The position numbers were made by a program, and so were the translations under genes. A DNA stretch of 12,683 nt from an uncultured Acidobacteriota bacterium. GTDB lineage: Bacteria > Acidobacteriota > Terriglobia > Bryobacterales > Bryobacteraceae. The stretch's first letter is position 1. The number at the start of each line of letters is the position of its first letter. Below the pieces are notes generated by a model. The model made no database searches. It saw only the letters and a program-made list of their open reading frames with translations, and was not told the DNA's origin. Where the stretch lies: contig CALFYN010000105.1 of NCBI GenBank assembly GCA_937952345.1, positions 1 to 12,683 on the forward strand, read 5' to 3'. Below are positions 7,684-12,683 of this stretch, piece by piece.

Positions 7684-7703
7684 GGCCGGCCAGGGGGCCG
7701 GCC
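7684..7703. repeat. Inverted repeat 2: GGCCGGCC-AGGG-GGCCGGCC
   Basis: This is a perfect 8-base-pair GC-only stem with loop AGGG. It starts one base after the first hairpin. Each arm is itself a palindrome (GGCCGGCC), so the element can also pair as DNA in several registers. Confidence 0.8.
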
Positions 7704-7721
7704 GCGGCGCAGGGGCGCCGC
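7704..7721. repeat. Inverted repeat 3: GCGGCGC-AGGG-GCGCCGC
   Basis: This is a perfect 7-base-pair stem that directly abuts the second hairpin and has the same AGGG loop. The shared loop suggests that the stems belong to one element rather than arising separately. Confidence 0.8.
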
Positions 7722-7737
7722 CCCACATTCCCGTCAT

Positions 7738-7743
7738 TATAAG
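7738..7743 (+). promoter_or_regulatory. Possible -10 box TATAAG for the dioxygenase gene
   Basis: TATAAG is the only AT-rich, -10-like hexamer in the GC-rich gap and lies 10 bases before ATG 7754. Transcription from it would give a very short or absent leader. No -35 box is visible; that position falls in the third hairpin. Confidence 0.25.
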
Positions 7744-7753
7744 ATTAGAGCCA

Positions 7754-8512
7754 ATGATGGATTTGGCGCTCGAACAGTTTCAACGAGACGGGTTTGCCGT
7801 CTTGCGGGGTTACCTCACTCCCGATGAGGTGGAGCATCTGCGGGCGGGGTTCACCCGGTTTGTGGTGGAGATCGCACCGCGGCTCGATCAGCGGGCGGTG
7901 ATGTATGAAGACTACGGGGACCGCTCGACGATCAAGCAGTCGCATGCGCTCGATCATGAGCCGAGCCTGGCGAGTTGGAAGTCGCGGGGCAAGATCCACG
8001 ATCTGGCCGTGGCGATGATGGGGCCGGTAGAGGCGCAGAACGTGGAGTACTTCGATAAGCCGGTGGGGCGGAATCATGCGACTCCGCCGCATCAGGACGG
8101 CTACTACTTTTGCCTGCGGCCGAACGAGGCATTGACGGTGTGGATCCCGCTGGAGCCGATCGACGAAGAGAACGGGGCGCTGGTGTATGTCAAGGGTTCG
8201 CACAAATTCGGGGTGCGGGAACACGGGGCATCGAACATCCTCGGGTTTTCGCAGGGGTTGCTGGAAGACCCACGGAACTTCGGCGAGCCGGTGGTTTGCA
8301 CGGTAGCGCCGGGCGACGTGCTGGTGCATCATTCGCTGACGGTGCACTATGCAGGGGCGAACCGCTCGACGCGGCGGCGGCCGGTGATCGCCTACACGTA
8401 CTTCTCGACGCGGGCGGAACGCGATGCAGAAGCGAAGGCTCGCTATGAGGCGGCGCTGCTCGAGCAGCATGCGGCGAAGGGGCTGGTGGCTACTCCCGGA
8501 TCGGGATCATGA
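7754..8512 (+). CDS. Phytanoyl-CoA dioxygenase (PhyH) family Fe(II)/2-oxoglutarate oxygenase
   Basis: This is a 252-residue cytoplasmic non-haem iron oxygenase that should hydroxylate a small molecule using 2-oxoglutarate and O2. The iron triad is clear: PPHQDGYYF gives H113 and D115, and TVHYAGANRS gives the distal H198. R209, in TRRRPVIAY, stands 11 residues after that histidine, the spacing of the 2-oxoglutarate-binding arginine in human PhyH. The N-terminus (FQRDGFAVLRGYLTPDEVEHLR) and GALVYVKGSHKFG are also typical. Length is normal for bacterial members, whose substrates include osmolytes, fatty acids and natural products; the actual substrate cannot be told. The start is ATG 7754 or the adjoining ATG 7757; neither has a strong Shine-Dalgarno. 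It is a single-gene unit, divergent from alaX, and its last 23 bases overlap the end of the opposing gene. Confidence 0.92.
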   Translation: MMDLALEQFQRDGFAVLRGYLTPDEVEHLRAGFTRFVVEIAPRLDQRAVMYEDYGDRSTIKQSHALDHEPSLASWKSRGKIHDLAVAMMGPVEAQNVEYFDKPVGRNHATPPHQDGYYFCLRPNEALTVWIPLEPIDEENGALVYVKGSHKFGVREHGASNILGFSQGLLEDPRNFGEPVVCTVAPGDVLVHHSLTVHYAGANRSTRRRPVIAYTYFSTRAERDAEAKARYEAALLEQHAAKGLVATPGSGS

Positions 8513-10178
8513 TGTTGTTGCTGCGGTAGCCGTCGCCTTCGACGCCGAGGAAGATGTCGCCGATGGGGACATCGAGGGGCAGTTCGACGTTCATCTGATA
8601 GAGGCCGACGAGCGAGGGGGTGAGTCCAGCGAATAACGGTTCGAGGACGATTGTCCCCATGAAGGGGCTGCCTAAGATGACCTTCGGTTCGGGAGTGACT
8701 CGGGCGAGCGGTTCCGCGGCAGGGGCCGAGGTGCCGGTGGCTACGACGGGATCCGTAACACCCATGCCGACGAGGTAGATGGTGAGCACATCGCCGGGCT
8801 TGGCGGGGCGGCCGCCGAAGTTGACCATGGAGCCGTCGCGGGCGTTGACGACGATGCCGTTGTTGCCGATGGTGATGATGCGCGGGGCGCGCTCGGCGAT
8901 GGGGACAGCAACGCCGTTTCCGGCCGTGCCGTCACGTTCGACTTTGATAACGGCTTCGCTGCCGGCGGGCGTGTTGATGGGCAATTGGAAGTTCACCTGA
9001 TTAGACGAGGTGTAGTAGATGGGCGCGGCCTGATCGTTGACCAGCACGCGGACACCGTTCAATTGGGTTTCGAGGGGAACGGCGGAAGCCGAGCCCGGCG
9101 GCTGCATGGAGAGTTGCTCGCCGAAGATGGCGGCGACGCTGCCTGGGGCGAGTCCGGCATCGAAGTTGGCGCTGTTGAGGATGCCACCGAAGGCGGCGGT
9201 GGGTGGTCCCTGGGCGACGACTTCGAGCCGTGCGGGAACACGCAGCGGACTATTGGCGGCATTCGAGGCGATGGAAAGAGTGCCGGTGTAGACTCCGGTG
9301 GAGAGTCCGGCGGGATCGGCTTTGACGGTGACGCGGTTGCCGTCGCGTTGGACGCTGAGCCACGATCCGCCCGATGCGGCTGTGGCGGTGGCATCGCTGA
9401 GCGTGAGTGTGCCGAGTCCGCCGTTAAAGAGATTGAGCGGCACTTCGAGGGCAGGAGCGCCTTCGGCGATGCGGAAGCTGAATTCGCGCTGGACGGAACG
9501 GGCGATGGGCTGCGAGGTGACGTTCAGGCGCACCTGAATGGTCTTGTTCTCCGCGGCGACCTGCGAGTTGCTGACGGCGACGGTGCCGGAGTATTGGCCT
9601 TCGGGCATCTCTTCGAGATGGCGGCCGATGACTCGGTAGGGGAACACGAAACGGAAGCTGCCGCTGCCTTCGAGAGCAAGGGAAAGCCACGAGCCGCCGG
9701 AGGAGGTGTTGACGTTGGGGACGAGGACGCTGTTGGTGGTGAAACGGAGTTCGTCGCTCGATCCGTTGGGCGGGACGAATAGGTTCACTTCACTGGGGAC
9801 TCCGCCGCCGATTTGGACGGTGACGGTGATGTTTTGCGGAGCATCGAGCGCATTGGGGTCACGGAGGGTGACAGTGCCGGTATAGGTTCCGGCGGCGAGT
9901 TCGTTGGTTTGAAACTGAAAGTTAACGGGCAGGCAGGAGCCTTCGCGCAGATTGCAGGGGCGGGAGCCACCGATGGAGGCGCTGACCCAGGCCACGGTGG
10001 ACGTGGCGGACAAGTTCAGATTGCCGTCTCCGGCATTGTAGGCCTCGACGGTTTGGGCATTGGGGTTGGAGCCCTGGGTGACGGAAACCGGGCCGACGGT
10101 AGTGGTGACGAGACGAAGCTTCGGCGCGGCTTCGAGGCTTGCGCACAACAGGAGCGCAAGCGCGGCGTAATAAAACAT
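8490..10178 (-). CDS. Secreted BACON-repeat protein with TIGR03437-type C-terminal domain
   Basis: This is a 562-residue secreted protein. The signal peptide is MFYYAALALLLCASLEAA (LLLC is a poor lipobox, so a lipoprotein is less likely). About three BACON-like beta-sandwich repeats follow at roughly 25-125, 130-222 and 230-322; the repeating signs are WVSAS/SWLSLA/SWLSVQ and AGTYTGTV/EGQYSGTV/TGVYTGTL. Residues about 332-560 match the TIGR03437 domain: GGILNSANFDAGLAPGS, IFGEQLS, YYTSSNQVNFQLP, PGDVLTIYLVGMG. That domain is found in large numbers in Solibacter-type Acidobacteriota and its function is not known; BACON domains usually bind carbohydrate or serve as spacers. C75 and C82 could form a disulfide. 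The ATG at 10178 is set by GGAGGG just upstream. No catalytic domain is seen, so a cell-surface or binding role is the best inference. Confidence 0.93.
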   Translation of the reverse strand: MFYYAALALLLCASLEAAPKLRLVTTTVGPVSVTQGSNPNAQTVEAYNAGDGNLNLSATSTVAWVSASIGGSRPCNLREGSCLPVNFQFQTNELAAGTYTGTVTLRDPNALDAPQNITVTVQIGGGVPSEVNLFVPPNGSSDELRFTTNSVLVPNVNTSSGGSWLSLALEGSGSFRFVFPYRVIGRHLEEMPEGQYSGTVAVSNSQVAAENKTIQVRLNVTSQPIARSVQREFSFRIAEGAPALEVPLNLFNGGLGTLTLSDATATAASGGSWLSVQRDGNRVTVKADPAGLSTGVYTGTLSIASNAANSPLRVPARLEVVAQGPPTAAFGGILNSANFDAGLAPGSVAAIFGEQLSMQPPGSASAVPLETQLNGVRVLVNDQAAPIYYTSSNQVNFQLPINTPAGSEAVIKVERDGTAGNGVAVPIAERAPRIITIGNNGIVVNARDGSMVNFGGRPAKPGDVLTIYLVGMGVTDPVVATGTSAPAAEPLARVTPEPKVILGSPFMGTIVLEPLFAGLTPSLVGLYQMNVELPLDVPIGDIFLGVEGDGYRSNNIMIPIRE

Positions 10179-10181
10179 GAA

Positions 10182-10187
10182 CCCTCC
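10182..10187 (-). promoter_or_regulatory. Ribosome binding site GGAGGG of the BACON/TIGR03437 gene
   Basis: GGAGGG lies 3 bases upstream of ATG 10178 on the minus strand and is followed by a hydrophobic leader. It fixes the start here, rather than at in-frame codons further upstream that would add 39 residues before the signal peptide. Confidence 0.7.
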
Positions 10188-10268
10188 ACTTTGTTTGCTG
10201 TAGGGGACAGATCCTGAGCGCCGGGGAGATTGGAAGCCCACAACGGACGAAGGACTGCAATTGAGATC

Positions 10269-10295
10269 CCTATACGGTAAGACCCCCACAGACAA
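10269..10295 (-). promoter_or_regulatory. Possible sigma-70 promoter (TTGTCT, 15 bases, TATAGG) for the BACON/TIGR03437 gene
   Basis: In the 186-base gap before the gene, the minus strand reads TTGTCT (10295-10290), a 15-base spacer and TATAGG (10274-10269). The hexamers are reasonable but the spacer is short. If real, the leader would be about 85 bases. The rest of the gap holds no open frame I trust. Confidence 0.3.
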
Positions 10296-10364
10296 GGAAC
10301 CTCTACAGGACGGTGAGCGGGCGGTACCGTTTCCTTGCTGGATGCCCTTAGAATAGCATGCAGG

Positions 10365-11624
10365 TCAGGCGAGTTTGCGAACAATTGCAGCGGCCTGATC
10401 CATCTCTTCGATGGAGTTATAGATGTGGGGCGAGAAGCGGAGGCCTTCGCTTTCGCCGGTGGCGGTCTGGGCAAGGGCGACGCGGTGTTTCGAGTAAAGC
10501 GTGCTGTATAAATCGTTTGTGGCTCGTCCCTTGACCTGGAACTTGATGACGCCGCCGCTGAGGGTGAAGTCGCGGCTGGTCTTCAAGTGCACTTGCGGGA
10601 TGGCGGCAAGATTTTCTTTGAGGCGTGTGACCAGCTTTCCGAGGCGGGCTTCGACGGCGGGCATGCCGATCATGTCGATGAAGTCGACGCCGGCTTCAAA
10701 GGCGGCGATGCGCGGGTTGTCGCGCTGGCCGTAGACCTCGAACTTGCGCGCGCCTTTGAGGTTGTCTTTCCAGCCGGCGGTGATGATGGAAGGCCAGAGG
10801 GTGGGGATACGCTCGGCGCGGACGTAGAGGACGCCGGCTTCGAGGGGGCCCATGAACCATTTGTGGGCGGAACCGGAGAAGGAGTCGCAGCCGATCTTGC
10901 TGACGGAGACATCGAGTGCGCCGAAGGTTTGCGCGCCATCGAGGTGATACCAAAGGTTATGGCGGCGGGCGAGGCGGCCGATTTCCCCGGCGGGGTAGCG
11001 GTTGCCGGTGGTGCTGGTGACGTGGGTGACGGCGAGGACGCGGGTGCGCGGGGTGATGAGCTTTTCGATGGAATCGAGCAGTTGCTGGGCGCTGGTGGCG
11101 GGGATTGGCACAGGGGCTTCTTTGACGACGAGGCCGTGGCGTTTGGCGCGGACTTTCCAGGAATCGTTGCTCGAAGGGTGGTTGTGGGAGGTGATGAGGA
11201 TTTCGTCGCCGGCTTTGAGATCGATGCCGTTGACGATGATGTTGGAGCCTTCGGAGGTGTTGCGGGTGATGGCGATTTCGTCTGGGGTGGCCTGGAGCAT
11301 GCGGGCGAGCTTGGAGCGGAGGCTTTCCTGCATGGGTTCGTACTTGTCGCGGTTCTGGAAGGAGGGGTCGGCGTGGAAATCGCGGAGGAACTGCTGGTGG
11401 CGGTCGAGGACAGGGCGGGAGGAGGGGCAGACGTTGGCGGCGTTGAGGTAGATGAGGCCGTCGGCAAGAGGGAACTGGCGCTTGACGAGGGTCCAGTAGT
11501 CCTCGGCGGCGGGGGATGGAGCGGCGGCGAGGGAGGATTGCATGGCGAGCCAACTGGCGGGGAGGGACGCGCCGAGGCTTTGGAAGAAGGAACGGCGGGA
11601 GTTGGAGGTGGAGTGGGAAGCCAT
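10365..11624 (-). CDS. Tat-exported class V aminotransferase-fold PLP enzyme (cysteine desulfurase/IPN-epimerase-like)
   Basis: This is a 419-residue PLP-dependent enzyme of aminotransferase class V. The twin-arginine leader (MASHSTSNSRRSFFQSLG, ending near AAAPSPAAE) predicts export of the folded, cofactor-loaded enzyme, which is uncommon for this fold. Core motifs are present: YLNAANVCP (59-67), ITRNTSEGSNII (119-130), LITSHNHPS (143-151), WYHLDGAQTFGALDV with D229 and Q232, SGSAHKWFMGP with the PLP lysine K255, and the C-terminal LRFSPHIYNSIEEMD. No cysteine corresponding to the catalytic loop of SufS/IscS could be placed, so an isopenicillin-N-epimerase-like or lyase activity is as likely as desulfuration. 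The ATG at 11624 is preferred because it puts RR at residues 10-11; an in-frame ATG at 11675 would add 17 residues. Neither start has a Shine-Dalgarno. The BACON/TIGR03437 gene lies 186 bases downstream. Confidence 0.9.
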   Translation of the reverse strand: MASHSTSNSRRSFFQSLGASLPASWLAMQSSLAAAPSPAAEDYWTLVKRQFPLADGLIYLNAANVCPSSRPVLDRHQQFLRDFHADPSFQNRDKYEPMQESLRSKLARMLQATPDEIAITRNTSEGSNIIVNGIDLKAGDEILITSHNHPSSNDSWKVRAKRHGLVVKEAPVPIPATSAQQLLDSIEKLITPRTRVLAVTHVTSTTGNRYPAGEIGRLARRHNLWYHLDGAQTFGALDVSVSKIGCDSFSGSAHKWFMGPLEAGVLYVRAERIPTLWPSIITAGWKDNLKGARKFEVYGQRDNPRIAAFEAGVDFIDMIGMPAVEARLGKLVTRLKENLAAIPQVHLKTSRDFTLSGGVIKFQVKGRATNDLYSTLYSKHRVALAQTATGESEGLRFSPHIYNSIEEMDQAAAIVRKLA

Positions 11625-11724
11625 TGGGGTAGTGTATCGCAGGTAGGAGAAGCGGAGGGATGTGTATTTTGTCATACGTTTGTAGGTGATTCTGTGATAG
11701 CTTGTATTAGGACTTTCGCTTAAA

Positions 11725-11752
11725 AAGTACTCTCCCCGTAAAGTGAAGTACT
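11725..11752. promoter_or_regulatory. Paired AAGTACT sites 21 bases apart, candidate operator
   Basis: AAGTACT occurs at 11725-11731 and again at 11746-11752. The core AGTACT is a palindrome, and the 21-base offset equals two helical turns, so a dimeric regulator could bind both on one face. It lies in the 214-base gap between the divergent aminotransferase and PEP-CTERM genes. Chance occurrence cannot be excluded. Confidence 0.3.
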
Positions 11753-11778
11753 GGACAGGACGATGTACGTTTGACTTG

Positions 11779-11800
11779 CATTGGGTTTACAGGCCCAATG
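11779..11800. repeat. Perfect inverted repeat CATTGGG-N8-CCCAATG upstream of the PEP-CTERM gene
   Basis: A 7-base-pair stem with an 8-base loop (TTTACAGG) lies 38 bases before ATG 11839, directly after a TTGACT hexamer (11771-11776) and before a T-rich run. It could be an operator, a leader hairpin or a weak attenuator; the sequence does not decide between these. Confidence 0.5.
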
Positions 11801-11828
11801 TGTTTTCTGTCTGAACAAAGTTTCTCTC

Positions 11829-11832
11829 GAGG
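11829..11832 (+). promoter_or_regulatory. Ribosome binding site GAGG of the PEP-CTERM gene
   Basis: GAGG is followed by six bases (TTCACT) and ATG 11839. This normal spacing supports the start. Confidence 0.6.
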
Positions 11833-11838
11833 TTCACT

Positions 11839-12549
11839 ATGGATTTTGTGCAACGCGCGAAGGCGCTACTACGGTCAACAGCGAAGAGCGGGGCGCTAAA
11901 GATTATGCCCCTGGCCGCCGCGGCGGCGATGTCGATGGGGGCGGCGACGTTCGATCCTGGCACCGCATTTTCTTTATGCGATGGGGACACGATGCAGTTT
12001 CAGTCCACCGGCACGGTTGGCGGCGTGACAGGGATCAAGATCTTCAATTCGTCGGGCGGAAGTTGTTCGGCGTCCGGGATTGGAGACGTAATTCTGTCGG
12101 CTGGCGCGGCGGGATTCGGAAGCGGGACGTTCGACGCGGCACTGCAACAACTGGAGATTACGTTCGAGTTCATCGGGAGCGCGTTTATCAGCGAATCGCC
12201 GACGGATTACGCGTGGACTCTGGCTGTGGATATCAACAGCGGGGGCGCGTTCAATGAAATCTCCGGGGTAGCCAACAGCGGCGAGTTAGTGTCCTCGGCA
12301 ACGACGGGGCCGCTGCTAATTGACATGACGAGCCTGGCGGGACAGGCGTTCACGCAGTGGAGCGCACTTCTGACACTGACGAAGTCCAACCCGGAGGAGT
12401 CATTCGTTGACCTGTCGGTTCAGATTCCGCAGAACAGCATCGACATCAATGGCGTGGCGCCGCTGGTGGAAGACGTACCCGAACCGGGGACGGTGATGCT
12501 GATGCTCGCCGGCGGGATGGCGTTTCTGGTACGGCGGCGGATGCAGTAG
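11839..12549 (+). CDS. PEP-CTERM sorting-domain surface protein
   Basis: This is a 236-residue exported protein. A long leader (about residues 1-38: basic MDFVQRAKALLRSTAKSGALK, then hydrophobic PLAAAAAMSMGAA) should direct Sec export. The mature part is rich in Gly, Ser, Thr and beta-strand patterns, with a single pair of cysteines (SLCDGD and GGSCSAS) that could form a disulfide. The last 24 residues are a textbook PEP-CTERM signal: VPEPGT, a hydrophobic helix (VMLMLAGGMAFLV) and the basic tail RRRMQ. In known systems an exosortase recognises the PEP motif and releases or anchors the protein with the exopolysaccharide. No exosortase is in this window. GAGG precedes the ATG, and a strong hairpin terminator lies 27 bases after the stop. 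The function of the mature domain is not recognised. Confidence 0.92.
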   Translation: MDFVQRAKALLRSTAKSGALKIMPLAAAAAMSMGAATFDPGTAFSLCDGDTMQFQSTGTVGGVTGIKIFNSSGGSCSASGIGDVILSAGAAGFGSGTFDAALQQLEITFEFIGSAFISESPTDYAWTLAVDINSGGAFNEISGVANSGELVSSATTGPLLIDMTSLAGQAFTQWSALLTLTKSNPEESFVDLSVQIPQNSIDINGVAPLVEDVPEPGTVMLMLAGGMAFLVRRRMQ

Positions 12550-12570
12550 GCTCCGGCGTCTCATTTTGTA

Positions 12571-12683
12571 TTAGTGAACGGGCAGGTTCGCCTCGTGGCG
12601 GGCTTGCCCGTTTTCGTTATGAAGGACTGGGGGAGCGTTTTTGCCGCAGCAGCGCTTGTATTTTTCGCCGCTGCCGCAGGGGC
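12571..12683 (-). CDS. SEC-C zinc-motif protein, 3' end only
   Basis: Only the last 36 codons and the stop (TAA at 12573-12571) are inside the window. They read PCGSGEKYKRCCGKNAPP and then a short tail ending NLPVH. This is the SEC-C zinc motif (C-x-C-x8-C-C form; the first cysteine is probably just outside the window), found at the C-terminus of SecA and in several small proteins. SecA usually ends with C-H rather than C-C, so an independent SEC-C protein is at least as likely. The tail after the motif is encoded by a transcription-terminator hairpin that serves the opposing gene. Confidence 0.75.
   Translation of the reverse strand, partial: PCGSGEKYKRCCGKNAPPVLHNENGQARHEANLPVH
12577..12614 (+). 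terminator. Rho-independent terminator of the PEP-CTERM gene, inside the SEC-C coding end
   Basis: AACGGGCAGGTTCGCC (12577-12592), loop TCGT and GGCGGGCTTGCCCGTT (12597-12612) form a 16-pair stem (three G-T wobbles), followed by a T-rich stretch (TTTTCGTT). It stands 27 bases after the PEP-CTERM stop. Its U-tract faces plus-strand transcripts; the other side lacks a comparable T-run for the minus gene. Confidence 0.8.

Noticed and set aside
7682..7753. Extension of the dioxygenase frame upstream to 7682
   Set aside because: The added residues are the translation of the hairpin run (Gly/Ala/Pro-rich). The PhyH domain begins right after ATG 7754.
8985..9782. Open plus-strand frame of 265 codons
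   Set aside because: It is antisense to the BACON/TIGR03437 gene; the product is Gly/Asp/Glu-rich without motifs.
10587..11723. Open plus-strand frame of 378 codons, Gly/Glu/Asp-rich
   Set aside because: It is antisense to the class V aminotransferase-fold gene, and its low-complexity acidic product is typical of the complementary frame of a GC-rich gene.
11764..11780. Possible sigma-54 promoter (TGTACG then TTGCA)
   Set aside because: The two parts are 12 bases apart start to start instead of 11, and the GG of the -24 element is missing.
11779..11808. CATTGGG inverted repeat as an intrinsic terminator
   Set aside because: No gene ends upstream on the plus strand, the loop is long, the stem is only 7 pairs and the T-rich stretch is interrupted. 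An operator or leader hairpin is more likely.
12571..12683. Calling the right-edge gene secA
   Set aside because: Only the zinc motif is visible, and it has C-C instead of the usual SecA C-H ending. SEC-C motifs occur in many unrelated proteins.

Overview
The window is GC-rich and tightly packed. It most likely comes from an Acidobacteriota genome of the Solibacter/Bryobacter kind. The strongest lineage clue is the 562-residue protein at 8490-10178: BACON-like repeats followed by a C-terminal domain of the TIGR03437 type, which is typical of that group. Three Tat-exported enzymes or enzyme-like proteins, a PEP-CTERM surface protein and a secreted GH42-like glycosidase fit a soil or sediment polymer degrader. 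No rRNA, tRNA, CRISPR array, insertion sequence or phage gene was seen.

Layout. Minus strand, 1-3311: a PAS-containing soluble chemoreceptor (3311-1980), then a secreted GH42-like glycosidase 30 bases downstream that runs off the left edge. Plus strand, 3406-5465: two Tat-exported proteins, a creatininase-superfamily amidohydrolase and a conserved protein of unknown function, probably one operon. Minus strand, 7655-5462: an AlaX-type alanyl-tRNA editing protein followed by a DusB-type tRNA-dihydrouridine synthase, a small tRNA operon. Plus strand, 7754-8512: a phytanoyl-CoA-dioxygenase-like Fe(II)/2-oxoglutarate enzyme. Minus strand, 11624-8490: a Tat-exported class V aminotransferase-fold protein, then, after a 186-base gap, the BACON/TIGR03437 protein. 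Plus strand, 11839-12549: a PEP-CTERM protein. At the right edge, on the minus strand, is the 3' end of a SEC-C zinc-motif gene.

The genes alternate strand and are very compact. Two of the three convergent junctions overlap (by 4 and 23 bases). At the third, a strong hairpin terminator for the PEP-CTERM gene lies inside the last codons of the opposing SEC-C gene. The most unusual noncoding structure is a run of three back-to-back hairpins, two with the same AGGG loop, in the 98-base gap between alaX and the dioxygenase. It looks like a dispersed repeat or structured regulatory element. A second noncoding region (11625-11838), between the aminotransferase and the PEP-CTERM gene, has paired AAGTACT sites 21 bases apart and a perfect CATTGGG/CCCAATG inverted repeat.

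I found no multi-gene defence or biosynthetic system. The most open biological questions are the Tat-exported creatininase-like/unknown pair, the exported PLP enzyme, and whether the GH42-like protein is catalytic.
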